Counted from the first letter of the stretch, positions 47,974 to 60,121 are shown. The stretch is DNA of 64,000 bases from Chalara sp. BL73 (GCA_918026815.1 CAKJVC010000068.1:1860001-1924000); one strand, 5' to 3'. Program-made: numbers and translations. Notes: generated by a model from the letters alone, not told the origin.

Positions 47974-48194
47974 TAGTTATATTTTTTGGTACAATTTTGC
48001 AAGAGTGGCCCACCTCCCACTAGTCTACGGTCTGTTCGGGAACCTTATGTAATATATTGGTAACATTCTTGTTAATAACAGTATTTTTAGGTATGATGCG
48101 TTTTAACATAAAGCCTCTACATCTGGAGTGAGAAGTCCACACATGAGTTCATCCGAGTTTTATTATGATATGTGGATATTGACTTTACAGTGCC

Positions 48195-50411
48195 CTAATC
48201 AACGGTCTTGCTCTGTACCCCGATTGGTTTATGAGCACTATTCGTGCCATCGCTCTCGATAAAATTAACAATGCGCTCTTTTTGGAGCCACCTATCTGCG
48301 GGCGTGACCCACCACGTGATGAGAGCGAGGATCGTGACGGCCGAGAGCACAACAGGAGCATCTCAGAGACGTCAGCATTTCAAATCAACTCGTGGGGGAA
48401 AACCTACAGTTCAATGTCTCTCCTGTCGCAGGGAAGATATAGGGTGACAGGAGAACAGCAACAACCCAGCCGTTCCAAAATATGCCGATGAACTGAAACG
48501 GCTTGCTCAGTCTGCCGAGGCTCCATTTGGGAGTAGGGAAGTTCTTCGGTGTGAGAAAGAAACGGCCAAAGCATATCAAGCCATATGCGGCTGCTGAAGG
48601 TACACCGGCGATAGAGATGAGAGACGTGAACGCTACGCTTGATGGCAGAATGGAACAGGTAACCAAAGCGGCTACGCCCCACACAACTAAGACTGCATTT
48701 CGAGGCTGACCCTCAGGAGATACTTTGGACACCCAGCTTGAGAATGGCAACGCGCCATCACGCGCAACAGCGAAAATGAGCCGAGATGCTGCGACGACTG
48801 CAATGGCCGTATTCTAAGTTGTGTGTCAGTGGAACTAACTCTGATATGAACGTTGCTAGGTAAAAACTCACCAGCCATAATGCAGTAATGCATATTATAT
48901 TCATGAAGATGTGGCCACCTTTGCCCAGAGCAACAGCGTATAATAGTACAAAAGGCTGTGGAGAGCCAAAGGAAAACAGAGTGTCGGCATCGGGCTGCTC
49001 CTGATCAGAATCGTATTTTGTTTTGATGGCCTGGAAGAAACTTACCACACAGAATAAGAAAAGGATGATGGTCAAGAATCCTCCGATGCCGCTTACGACA
49101 GTGCTCCAGAAGATTCCTTTAGCAGCATTAACGGTGGCATTCTTGGTCTCTTCTGCTACGTGACCAGATGCATCAAATCCGATCAGAATACCTGCAGTTG
49201 CCAGGTACGAAAGACACCAATTCCAACCGCTAGGCGCACCAGTTCCGTTGTAAGTCGTCAAAAACGCCTCTTCAGCAGTACGGAAGCCGAATGTCCGAGC
49301 TGTTCCCACTGGAAGCCAGATGACATTAAGTACAAAATCAAGGAGCACAAAGAACGATGAAAGGTAAAAGACGAATCGGAAAAAGCGGGCTATGGTCATA
49401 TTAGCATTCTGGATGTAGCATCAAGGGGTGAACGCACGAGGAAGCAAGTTCAGGAGCACTGCCAGACCCAAGAGGACTTCGGTACAAACCCATTGCACTG
49501 CGCGGAATTTGATATCGCTAGAGTCTGATGGAAATGGGAGATCAAACACCACAATTTCCTGGAGGATTAGCAGCGATCAACGCCGAAATGGAAGCATTGA
49601 CTTACAGAGAGCATGTAATTCACGGCGCCCTGAGTATTGCCTGCAAACTAATGAGTACAGGCCGACCACCAAGACCAAGAGCCAAGCTTACTCGCACAGA
49701 AAGTTGTCCACGCGGTCGTACTCCACCAAGCCACCACGAAACCAAAAAGTCGTCCAAATTTTGGGCCACCAGATTCAGCAGCCCACAGGTAGATTGAGCC
49801 AGCAGAAGGAGATGCTGAGCATGCCTCGGCAATAACAGCAGCGGTGATAAAAGTGAAGACGACTGTTACCAGATAGCTCGTCCTGTCCAACTTCGTCAAG
49901 ACGTTGGGTGGTAAAATTCGGCAGGGGATACTGGCCAGTATGCTAGATTTCCACCTGCTGAGATACCAGTGCTAAACGTGACCCTCACGCCTCCAACAAA
50001 ATATAAAGCAGCTGCCCGTGAAGAATTGAGGTTAGTTCACTACCCAGGCTTTATCTCAAGATAGATTGTGAAGGGAACATTCAGTTGCGAACGCACCAAA
50101 AGTTGTGGCGAAATTTTCAAGTAAGCCATACGTGCGATGGAGGACCTAACTCATTGGCTATATCAGAACTTGAACAAGCCCAGGCGTTGCAACAGGGTGA
50201 CGACATACCGGTTTATATCCCAAGGTTTCCTATATTCTTCTGTCAACCATTCCATCTTCCGGGACCCGACGTTCCATGCTTCACTCACCAACAAAACCTC
50301 ATCTGCTCTGCCAGCTTCACCAGATTTACCGCCATCAGAAAGCGAAGATTGTGTACCTCCATTTTCAATCGAGTCTGGGACATGGCCCCGATCAGCATTT
50401 AATGTGGACAT
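48195..50411 (-). CDS. APC-superfamily amino-acid/choline-type permease, 557 aa, eleven exons
   Basis: Secondary transporter related to the fungal GABA/choline permeases. Exons 50411-50289, 50229-50209, 50145-50097, 50011-49932, 49890-49692, 49640-49606, 49558-49438, 49389-49046, 49000-48872, 48813-48408 and 48361-48195; introns 41-85 nt; every phase matches and the frame closes. Exon 2 is a 21-nt microexon (ETLGYKP) joining ADEVLL to VLHRTYGLLENFATTF. Family hallmarks: YFVGGVRVTFSTGISAGGN, EACSASPSAGSIYLWAAESG, FVVAWWSTTAWTTFCASNTQ, WLPVGTARTFGF, GFDASGHVAEETKNA, ALPFSSWVSKVSPEGQPRNA, ILPSSVAFTSLISIAG. About 12 membrane segments; plasma membrane expected. Substrate unknown. It is divergent from the adjacent P450. 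Confidence 0.88.
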
Positions 50412-51043
50412 GTTGAGGTTGAAATGTTTAACCACAAGAAAAACTAATCCGATCAACGCCTTACCACTATCGAAGTCTTGAAATGCCGTTTTTATGTTAT
50501 ATCGCTATATCTCATTGAGTACCTCTAAGGACTCATCGGCTTTTTCTAGAAATTGAAGGTTTCTGAGTTGCTGATAACAGCTACAGCCGAAATAGTCTCA
50601 ATCTCCGACCATAAGCTAGAGATCGGAAGGATCACGAATAAACACGCCCAATATTATGGACAGGCGCTGTTATATCCCAAGCACGCAATTCCAGAAGCCG
50701 GAGGGCAAATAAAATTTTGTAAAAAGACCCATCTGAGACTCTTGTACAACGACACCAGCCACGTTTTCTCCACGTTTTTGAAGTGTGCACGGTCATGTTT
50801 CTGGGCACGCCATAAACCTGGTGCTTTGCGTCTTTTCATTAAGAGTAAGCAAAATCTAGAAGATGAGCTAAATTGATTCCACTTCTACGTTTAAAGCCGA
50901 GGTATTTCCGGTCTGTTAAAAGCTTGATCGGAATTCCCCGAAGTATGCTGTTGAAATGGTACCTGACTGATTCTAGGTCTAGTGACTGAAGATTCACACA
51001 TTTTGTATGCCGATGTCTGCTTCTCTTTGTAGATATAAAGAAA
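50412..51043. promoter_or_regulatory. Divergent promoter of the permease and P450 genes
   Basis: 632 bp separate the two start codons, with both genes reading away from it. A 107-codon plus-strand ORF (50553-50876) inside shows no family character. A shared spacer allows co-regulation; no specific binding site could be assigned. Confidence 0.5.
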
Positions 51044-53152
51044 ATGTTGGAATGGGTTGGACATTTGGTAGTGGTGGCTCTCATAGGCAGTATAATTAGT
51101 CTGGCATCATGGGTGCGTAACGATATCCCACTCATGTATCAGTCCATGATTTGGCATGACCCAGAATATTTCCTGTCAATACACCTCTTCATAGCAGCTA
51201 AATATCTTCCTAGATTTGGTATACTTATTGGATTTCACCTTTGTCTTCCATTCCAAATGCCGGGCCGCTGGCTCCCATCTCGCGACTTCTATGGGCCTTT
51301 CCTACCGAGCATAGAGGTCGCATAACGCTTGATCTACCACCACTGCACGAGATTCATGGTATGGTCTTCATATCTTATCCACTTGTATATTTGTTGTCGA
51401 GGACCAAATGATCTTGGTCCCCAACAAGAAATTTGAAAGTGCTGGCTCACACTAACGCGAGCCAGGACCTCTGCTACGAATTGGCCCCAATGAGCTTTCG
51501 TTCTACTCGATTGATATATATAAACAAGTTTTTACAGTCCACAGTCCATTCAAAAAGGATCCCCGTGTATATGGGCAATTCGTGCAGGATGAACACCCCG
51601 GTTTATTCTCTATTACGTGGGTTGGCATCATGTCGAATCATCACCTCTGAATTATCATTAACAATAGCTTAGAGATCCATATCAACACTCGCAGCGACGC
51701 AGAGTGATGGGCCAATTATTCAACCGAAGCAAAATGCACCTCCTCGAAGGGATGATGACTGAGAAAGTCACGGGTTTCATAGATGTTCTACTTCAAAGAG
51801 GAACAAATGCGTTTAATCTTGTCCCAGCTTGTCGCGCCTTGGAAGCTGATATTGTTTGTATGGTTATATCGGTGATGCACGTGTTTGGCGATATACGGTA
51901 CTGACACGGTACATAGCGGCGTTCGGATTCGGCCAGGATGTGGGTGCTATATCTGCTTGGGCGGAAGGTGAAGAGCTTGATATGGTCGCAGAGAATGACA
52001 AGAAGTCCCAGCACATCGCTTTGGTATGCTACAGCGCAGTACCCTTGGTATTATGCTAAAATTAGCTAGCTTTCAAACTTGCCATCACTGACAACAGCAT
52101 ACTCGCGTCTCGAAACCTTAATATACAACCTCACCACCTACCAAGGTACATCAAGAGCAGCTATGCAGGCTTTTGATGAGGTATGGCCTTTACAACAGGG
52201 TTATTTAACAGTTACGCTGACAAGATAGTGGTCCTCAAACCGGCTCTCCCATCTACAATCTCCGGCTATCAAGGAGAAGCCCACAAAATATCCAAATTTC
52301 ATCTCAACGATGATCCGTTCTAACATCCCACCCCTTTCCGCTTTGTCAGAAGCAAAAGAAATGCTTGGTCCCGGGACCGACACCACGTCGGCCACTTTAG
52401 CTCACATCCTGTGGGCTTTAGCACATGACACTACTTATCAAGAGTCTCTGGTACAACAACTAGAGATCGCGGGATGGCCTACGGATATGGCGAGCCTGGA
52501 AGCGGTACCAGAACTCAGAGCCGTGGTAAAAGAAGGAATCAGATGGGCAGGAGCTGCAGCTGCCATGCTGCCCAGGGTTGTGCCTGATGAGGGGGCTGTG
52601 TTAGCTGGTGTGTTTGTGAAGGGTGGTGTAGGTTAACATGTTCCCTGAAGAAAAAATTTAAGATGTGGCTGATAATCCAATGATACAGACCATCATTAAC
52701 AGCAGCCCAATCTGGTATCTCCGCGACAAAAGGGCTTTTCCAGATCCAGAAAACTTCCGCCCTTCTCGTTGGCTCGACGGGGCGTCAGGCTCAGCTCGGA
52801 GAGATGAATTCTATATCCCGTTCTCGAAGGGAAGTGGGGCCTGTATTGGGATGCAGTAGGTATCTTCCTTCATTTTGCGCCCCTTCGCTCCCGTGCTCGG
52901 ATTTGGGCCGTAGGTAATAGTAGTCAGCGCGACCCATCCGCTGACAAACCTAGCTTCTCATACCTAGAGCTCTACCTTTCCGTCTCCCTAATCCTCAGGT
53001 CCTTTAGGATCCTCCTCCCAAGTTCGGGAAGCAGCTTCGCAGCATCCCGAGAGGCCATTCTACCAGATCGACTAGAATGGGTAGCTGCCGTCCCCGCCAT
53101 ACCCCTCGACGTCCAACTTCTTCCACGGTCAGAGCAGAGCTTCAGGATCTGA
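51044..53152 (+). CDS. Cytochrome P450, 510 aa, nine exons
   Basis: Haem-thiolate monooxygenase anchored by an N-terminal helix (LVVVALIGSIISLASW). Exons 51044-51112, 51214-51358, 51466-51616, 51673-51857, 51917-52023, 52070-52180, 52229-52627, 52689-52855 and 52954-53152, all phases consistent. Read unspliced it looks broken by many stops, but splicing restores a full protein: ISPLSSIPNAGPLAPISRLL, GPLLRIGPNELSF, the C helix region QRRRVMGQLFNRSKMHLLEG, I helix GPGTDTT (303-309), K helix E-G-I-R (358-361), PERF-like FRPSRW, and the haem loop FSKGSGACIG with Cys441. The loop has Gly where nearly all P450s have Arg or His two residues before the Cys. Substrate unknown; secondary metabolism or catabolism possible. 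Confidence 0.85.
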
Positions 53153-53953
53153 GCTAGGCGGAGGCCGATCTGCCGTTCCTCAGGATAGGTTATCGAGAGG
53201 AACATCAGAGGTTGAAATGAGCTCCTGCAACGGAACCCTAGCCGAAAAAGGGGGGAAGGGGGAATTTTGGGCCTGGTCAGCAAAAAAAACAAGAAGAGCC
53301 GTAAGCTGCGAAATTAAGAGATCAGGCATATGACTGTTGTGATTATGATTACTGCGCTGCAACGTGTAATAAAAAAGTGCGGAGCCCCTACCGCTCTTCC
53401 AGCTTCCACAATACCAAAATCCTAGTCCTGCTTGTTTTTGGTTCTTCTCAGGAGTCACGTGGTCCGTTTCCGCTTTCTATATTCACCCGAGAAGGTACAA
53501 CTGCGATGCGATCGGGTGTTTGGACGAGAATGCCTGGAGGTCCGAGGCTGAGCGTGGAAGATAGGTTTCTTGTACGGCAACTTGACGTAGGCGGGAATTG
53601 CATGTTCGCTCTCACGGCTTCTGAAGGCATTGCGTAGATCAAAAGCCTCCTCATTTGTACAACGCTTCATATATTGGGACGAGCCAAGGAATAGAACCGT
53701 GAGGTGTCCGAGGACAACCACCGCGCCATGTATGTAACGGTTTTGATTATTAACAGGTGCTATACAATATATCCAGCCTCCGGCTGCTTATTACTATTCA
53801 CGTACCCTTTGCACTTATACACATCCCCAAGGGAAAGGAACCCACCCAGATATTACAAAACGCCCCCAATGCTCGCTAAATCAGCTTTTCGTCTCCTCGG
53901 CTCCTTCATATCCGATCGCAACCCCCCGTTCCAATAAACTCCCTTCTGCCAAT
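53153..53953. other. Convergent intergenic spacer, nothing recognised
   Basis: Between the 3' ends of the P450 and the DUF4336-type gene. Short ORFs only. Confidence 0.5.
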
Positions 53954-54881
53954 TTACTTTGTGGCTCCGCCTTCCGCCTTAGCAGCCTCGATATGTCTCG
54001 CGAACACCTTCTCGAACACGCTCTTGCCGTCCCCGATTATGCTATCTCCGTGGCAGGAGATGATATTCTGGAAATCCCACTTGTTGATCCGCGCGATGCT
54101 GGCGTTGAAGCCGGGCCTATCGCGCCTGCTTATCAAATTCCAGATGGCCCACTTCTGGCCCCCGGCTGCGCCAGCAGTATTCAGCAGCTTCGACGCGAGG
54201 GTCGAAAAGAAGCCCGACGTGGCGGATTCGCCGGTCTTGGAGAATTGCTCGGTGGCGGGGAGGTTGAACAGCAGATCGGCTTGGATGAGTGTCTTGGTCG
54301 GCTTGTGGAAGAAGACGATCTCCTTGTTGACGTGCGCATCCACGAACTCGGTCTCGAACTCCCGGTCGAACTCCTCATCCACGCTTACCTTCTCCGCCGA
54401 GCTCTTCTGGAAAATCGTGGAGAAGTTGAGGATGGTGACGGACTTGTCTTTGTGGTTCTGCTGCGCGCGCTTCTCGGCCAAACCGGCGGGGGCGAGCAGG
54501 TGCGCGGACGGGAAGGCGGCGGACCAGGCGGATAGGTGGATGTGGTGCTCGAGGTCGGGAGCGACGATGTATTTGGGGGGTTGTGGGGAGAGGGCGGCAA
54601 GCGTTGATTTTACGGTTTCGGTGAGGGCGACGGGAGAGAAAACGAAGAGGGATCCGGATTGGAGTTTTACTGTCAACTGTTAGCTTTATTGCCTTTTTTC
54701 TGTGCAGGAATTGGTGGCCAAAAGGGGTAGCGAGCAAAGAGGACATACTGATCGTGGCTCTCCCACCAAACTTAATAAGGCCGAAGCGCAGAAAGGGGAC
54801 GCTGAGGGTGGTAACGCCTGGCACGACCTCGCGGATAACCATGGTTGCTTCTGGATTTGCTGAGATGAGCTTTGCTGACAT
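53954..54881 (-). CDS. DUF4336-type conserved protein, 282 aa
   Basis: Exons 54881-54749 and 54669-53954 with a 79-nt intron (gtatgt..gacag). Begins MSAKLISANPEATMVIREVV, then VTTLSVPFLRFGLIKFGGRA and, across the junction, IKLQSGSLFVFSPVALTETV. Further motifs: YIVAPDLEHHIHLSAWSAAF, HVNKEIVFFHKPTKTLIQAD and NIISCHGDSII. The layout resembles a metallo-beta-lactamase-like fold with His-containing loops (LEHHIHL, SCHGD), which is how this fungal/bacterial family is usually described; no activity is established. No signal peptide. The gene is GC-rich, so long ORFs appear on the opposite strand (53961-54683 and 53993-54535), but only the minus-strand frame has family motifs and a valid intron. Confidence 0.82.
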
Positions 54882-55793
54882 TGTGAAATTTTATGGTTTC
54901 TGCTTGCAGGTATGCGTTCTGTGTTCTGGTAGCAGGCGTCAGACGTGTGGATTGTTGATGTGGTACAAAAGTCGAGTCTCGGATATTGTTGATGAGGTAG
55001 CGGGTGATGACGCAGGTGTTGTCTCGGCTCGGGTAATGAAATAGCAAAATATTGCTTGAAATTGGCTGTCTGGTTCAGCTTTCACTTTGGTATTCTGGAT
55101 GGGAAAGCGGAGGTAAAATCGAAAGAAACATGTTAGATTATATATTTATCGATGGCCTTCATGACGCAGACGGCTTACTCAGTAAAACGGGATGCGGACT
55201 CGAAAACTCAAATTGATGAATTCCAGACCAGGAGCATTTGATAATCAGAGCGCAGGGCCGAGGTTCAAGACAAGGGTTCCATAGGCGTCTGGCGGCTTGG
55301 CTTAGGGTATTTTGCCAGGTATTTGAGTTTTTTTGTATTCCTAGCTGTTCCAAGACAATTGATTACAATACATTCATGATTGAGCATGGATATGCGACGC
55401 GCATGCCGTGGCTCGGAGCAACATATGCACTGTGCTCTTTTAGGAGTTCGTGGCTCCCCAGAAGAAGGCAATCGAGAACCTGTCGTATTTGGCTTGCTTG
55501 GTCTGAGATGACGATCTGAGATAACCATATCATTTCTCATCTGGGCTGTACAAAGAATTCATAGCCTCTGCCTCTGCCTCTGCCTCTGCCCATGCCCGCC
55601 AATAACTCAATACTTGTAGATGACACCAGGGTATCCGCCCGAACCCGACGCCTGCATAATAGATGCTACTGCCGCCCCCTAAACACTTATCATTTTCATC
55701 TATGCAGTGTTCGTCTTGTGTCGTCTCTCATATCATGGATCCTGCTGGTTAAATTAAGCAGCCACTTGGCCGTTCTTCAGCTGCCAGTTTCAA
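54882..55793. other. Intergenic, nothing recognised
   Basis: Upstream region of the DUF4336-type gene and 3' flank of the kinase gene. Contains a short hexanucleotide repeat (listed). No ORF of note. Confidence 0.5.
55564..55590. repeat. CCTCTG microsatellite
   Basis: Four perfect CCTCTG units plus a partial unit. Confidence 0.7.
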
Positions 55794-57245
55794 TTAAAAA
55801 TCCTTGAAACAATCGTCCCACTTCCTCTGAAGCTCGTGTGTGTACGGTTCTCGATTCTTCTTCTCATCAGGATAATCATCAAAACACTGCGCGTCCGCCT
55901 TATGTCTCAATGGCGGGATGATCGGCCCACGGTACTTTCGATAATATACCTCATCCCATCGAACACCACGGAAGAAAGGGTGTTCTTTTACACGAGCGGC
56001 GCGCCCCGCCACATTTCCGAGACGGTGGGAGCGGTCGACGACGCAGAATTGGCGTATGATATCTTTGGCTTCCGGAGAGAGCTGAGGTGATTCAGGAAAA
56101 TGGACGGGTTTGGAGACGATTCTGGCAGACGTTAGAGGGCCTTATCCGCATGGAGGGAGTGGATTAGGGACAACAATAACTTACTGCTTGTAGATTTCGA
56201 TTGGGTTCTGGTGCCAGAATGGAGGGTAACCAGTCAGGAATTCGTATATTAATATTCCTAATGCCCACCAGTCTACAGCTGTAGTATGGCCTTTGGATTG
56301 TATGACTTCAGGCGCTAGATATTCCGGTGTGCCGCATAACGTATATGTTTCCCCTTTTATGGTCAACAAAGCTGTACAATTAGCGGTGCAGATATGGCTT
56401 ACTATCACCAAGCCTCTTCGCGAATCCGAAGTCCACCAGCTTTATATGCCCATCTGCATCCAGTAGCAGATTCTCTGGTTTCAGGTCTCGGTATGCGACA
56501 CCTTCTCTCTCGTGAAGGAATTCGAGAATGAGGACTATTTCAGCTGCGTAGAATCGCGCAGTATTTTCGTCAAATCGTTTTGCTTTACGGAGGTATGAAA
56601 AGACCTCGCCTCCAGGGCAGTAATCGAGCTGCTTTGTTAGTCTCAAATCGTCAATTGGATCGATGAACATACTAGCATATACAAAGAATCATGATCGGAA
56701 AAAGATGTAATCAACGTAGTGATAAAAGGATGCCCAGCGACATCCGCAAGAACGGATCGCTCGTGGTTGACGTGATCTACTTGCTTGAGCTTGATGACTA
56801 TCCCGGCAATTGTTAGCCATGCTTCCATTGAATTGCGGAATCTACTCCTCACCTTCAACCTTCCGCAGAACCTTCAAAGCGAAGACCTTGTCGCGATCCT
56901 CCACTGCAGGGTTCTTAAGCTTCACAAGCCACACCCTCGCAAATGTGCCTACTCCAGATCAGCATGCACCCTCAATCAATTCCAGACAACATGCAGCAGA
57001 TGTGAGGACGCACCAGTTCCCAACGTCTTGACCAAATCGAAATGATCCACGGTCAATCCCTTTGAACTCCCCCCAAGTTCATGGTGCCTGGGATCATTCT
57101 TGATTTCTTCTGGAGGAATGGGGATGTGTGGTTGATCGGCGTACTGTGATATGAAGTGTTTCTCCTGCTCGATTTCTTCCGGCGACAATTCGTGTGAGGA
57201 ATGGTGATGCAAGAGCGCATGTGCCATGTGCTTAACGGTAGACAT
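55794..57245 (-). CDS. cAMP-dependent protein kinase catalytic subunit, 391 aa
   Basis: AGC-family Ser/Thr kinase, effector of cAMP signalling; inhibited by the regulatory subunit until cAMP binds. Exons 57245-57014, 56948-56853, 56797-56673, 56628-56403, 56353-56185 and 56121-55794; introns 44-65 nt; exact frame. A His-rich N-terminal extension of about 65 residues precedes the Gly loop [12 protein letters not shown] (restored by the first splice), the lysine in FALKVLRK, the catalytic loop [21 protein letters not shown], the activation loop [17 protein letters not shown] with Thr231 equivalent to the PDK1 site, and [20 protein letters not shown]. The C-terminal tail ends FKDF, the F-x-x-F hydrophobic motif that in PKA ends the protein. 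Which of the fungal PKA paralogues it is (PkaA/PkaB type) is undecided. Confidence 0.93.
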
Positions 57246-58660
57246 ATTGACAACTGTTTCTGCGTTGTCTAGAGGTGCTGAGATCGAGTGGTGGGAGTTG
57301 CCTGGCGATCAGACCAAAGGCATAGCTCTGGTGCGACGGTTCATGCGTTGCATGTGTTCAATGCGGCAACGAATGCGACTCTGGTTTAAAATTGGCGATT
57401 TCTGCTGCCAATTGAGCGAGATGGCCGTGTTCAGCTAGAGATGGAACAATGGAAGAAGGGATCTTGGCCAACTATTTAGTATATGGGGGATAATGTATGT
57501 AGGAAAGAATGGTAGTAGAGAGTTGGTAGTGCAGTGTAGGGTTTTGGTCCAATTGATGGCTGGATGATGCTGATGGAGGGGCCCTTTTTGCGCGGTTTCG
57601 TTGGGTCTGCGGTATTCGGCCCAACCGTCTCGTCCTGAATATGACGTACCGTAAGGATTTACAGGGTGCCTCTGACGTGCAGCCAATCACGCAGGCATCC
57701 CACGTGGGTAACGTGGGGTAGTGTAGAGGGTATAAGTCGAAGATGCGCAATCGCGTAGCTATACTGAATGAATAAAGGGGTCAATGGCACCGGAGGAGGA
57801 GCATGACGACGAAGGCATCGAAAAGGAAAAAGGGAAAATAGAACAACCCCCCCGCGAAAAAGCGTAGAGGGGGAAGAAGTACTTAGTTGTGGCCACATAT
57901 TGGAACGAGAACTAGACGGGAACGGCTTAACGGGAAAAGCCAAGACAAACCTAGATCTAGATCTAGGGTTATAGATCTTTAGGCGAGATGGAAAGGGGAA
58001 GGATCTTTTACCGCGTGTATACTGAACATAGTCTCAGAAGGGAAGGTATTTACCATAAAACCCACCCTTATTTGAGCAGGATGATGAGTCGGTTCGGGAT
58101 ATACCAAATATGGCATTAACGAGTGGGCAACGCACCTAATCCAGGGTATTCTACACCGAGAGGTAGGTGCAAACGGAACACTGATAACGTGACAAATATT
58201 TGATTGTCTTAAGCGTTTGGGGTTCCATCAGAACGCTGGGCCCAAATACTCTGAGAAATCTTTATCGCAGGGTAGATATTTACATTTTCCATAACATAAA
58301 TCGATAGGATTCTTCCTTTGGCGCCAAAAACAGCATAAACATGTGCTAGGGGAGAGGGTGAGATAGCATCGAAATATCTTTGCGGATCGGTGCATTAAAC
58401 ACCAGTAGTGGTGTTTAATGCACCGATCCGCAGTGAAAATCTCGCTAGCGCAGCAGATTTTAGTTGCAGACGATTGGACGAGCCTCCATCTCAATAAGAT
58501 CTTATTTGGTATCGAAAACGCCGCTCAGCGCCAATATGTATATGTTGCACCATCCCTCTAAAAAGCAACATGTCTAGCCACGCTTTCCCACCCTAGAAAT
58601 ATCCCCACGTGAAGTGATGTAATTATACATTTCCCCCAAAACGCCATCCTTAGTGCAAAT
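57246..58660. other. Intergenic with a perfect hairpin-forming palindrome
   Basis: Promoter of the kinase gene on the left (with a ctagatctagatctag stretch near 57953-57968) and 3' flank of NSE4 on the right. The palindrome at 58381-58432 is listed separately. ORFs on the minus strand at 57472-57943 overlap in different frames and have no family character. Confidence 0.5.
58381..58432. repeat. Perfect 24-bp inverted repeat with 4-nt loop
   Basis: Left arm 58381-58404 and right arm 58409-58432 are exact reverse complements (start tgcggatcggtgcatt) with spacer GTAG. Perfect symmetry stops at both outer ends, with weaker similarity beyond. No coding capacity. Confidence 0.9.
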
Positions 58661-60121
58661 CTAGGCATACCATCCTTTCTGCGTGTAAGAGTGCTCTTTC
58701 TCTTCTCTGTGTGGTATCATTGGCCTTTTAATATCGAACAGATCAATGAGAGTTTCCCACTGCTCCATATCAATAGATATCACAGCTTGATGTTTTGCGT
58801 CGTCTGTTCGTTTGATATCCGCATCCGTGCGTTCCTTCGGGTCTATATATGCGGATTAGCTTTTGACTATGGGAACTAACTGCCCAACGATTTACATACC
58901 TAAGTAGGGTAGACCGTCGTCACCTTCTTGGAGGGAAACCTCGCCGTCCCGGATCAAGAAGCTGACATAAAACATATTCTCAATCGTTTGACCAAACGAA
59001 TACGGATTGATCACGAAGGGAAAATACGCAACTCCTCCATCCGCTGAGGTGTTGTACTTGGTGTACAGAGCTTGTATTTCTTCGTCGGTCATATCATCGT
59101 AGTACTCATCCTCGGCAGCTTTAACGTTACGATTAATCGCACTAGCTAACGAGCTTTTGATTGTGGTGCATAAACCAGTGAGGTTCTCGTTCTCGTCCTT
59201 TTCAATGTCCCCAGCCTTAAGAACTTCTGGCCGGGATTCTTTCAGATTATTCGGTTTTAGCGGTGCTTTGCGAATCACCACCTTCCTCGCCCGCTTTTCC
59301 ACCGACAGCGGCCCGAGTAAAAACCCAGGTACAGAAGGTCGGGAAATGAATGGCAAGCATGCCTGACGACCAAGGTACTCCCAGTTCAGTACATCTCCAT
59401 CATCTTCATCCTCATCAACCTCGTCATTAGTCTTCCTCCTCCGTTGTGTACTGTTCGATTGTAAAGCCTGTACACCACTTTCTGGGACTCCCGCATTGCG
59501 CATATATGACTTGCACTTTTTAATGAACTCATCGATGTCCACTTTCTGAGAGGTGTCTCCAGAAATAAGAGCAAGGGTTTTCTTATACGAGAGATCTGCA
59601 GTAGTTACGAGCAGTCTGGAGTCGATAGTAGCATCCGAGGTTTGCTTAACCTGATGAGACAGACTGTTGGCAGCGATCAAAGTATCATGGATACCGCGAG
59701 AATTTGCTGCGAGGTATTCTGCCTGGTTTTCATTCAAGGTGCGTGTAAGCTCGCGGAACCCTTTGCGCATAGCCCGTCGTTCTTCTACATCCTGATCGGG
59801 ATCGTAATCGTCTTCTGCAACAACATCGCGCGCCTCGACTATCCGTCGGCGACTACGACTACGCTCCTCTGGCGCGTCGCGTTCCACAGTCTCTAGTGTG
59901 CGTTTCCTCTTTGTAGCTGGTGTAACAGTTCTCGTCGCTCCCTTGCTTTTATCAGGTCTTAACGACCTATTCTCTTTGTCGGATGAGGATGGGGCTGGCG
60001 ACGGTGATGCTTCTACTGGTCGCCCATTAACTATTTGCGCTCCAAGAGGGGCAGGAGATGCTTCGTAGAGGTCGTCATCGAAAGGAGGAGGAGAGGACGA
60101 CATCTTCGGTGATCCCACCAT
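58661..60121 (-). CDS. NSE4: Non-structural maintenance of chromosomes element 4 (Nse4), 467 aa
   Basis: Kleisin subunit of the Smc5/6 complex, bridging Smc5 and Smc6 in recombination repair. Exon 1 60121-58900 and exon 2 58842-58661 (57-nt intron) give 467 aa. The second exon supplies the expected tail: KHQAVISIDMEQWETLIDLF then DIKRPMIPHRE. The first ATG in frame is at 60121 (MVGSPKMSSSPPPFDDDLYE); the frame also extends upstream to a GTG. The N-terminal third is disordered and basic/acidic. AMRKGFRELTRTLNENQAEY is the N-terminal Nse3/Smc6-contact region. INPYSFGQTIENMFYVSFLI is the C-terminal winged-helix signature of Nse4. The unspliced frame would stop at 58892 and miss part of that domain. 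Divergent from VPS34. Confidence 0.93.

Noticed and set aside
49380..50411. First impression that the permease N-terminus is frameshifted
   Set aside because: Seven short introns, including those around a 21-nt exon, give a continuous family-like N-terminus.
51044..53152. First impression that the P450 is a pseudogene because of many stops
   Set aside because: Nine exons with correct phases restore a complete 510-aa protein including the N-terminal anchor and C-terminus.
53961..54683. 240-codon plus-strand ORF (and another at 53993-54535) opposite the DUF4336-type gene
   Set aside because: They arise from GC-rich codon structure on the real minus strand; no motifs and no splice sites, while the minus frame has family motifs and a valid intron.
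57953..57980. Telomere-like ctagggtta
   Set aside because: Single occurrence within a ctagat repeat, no tandem TTAGGG array.
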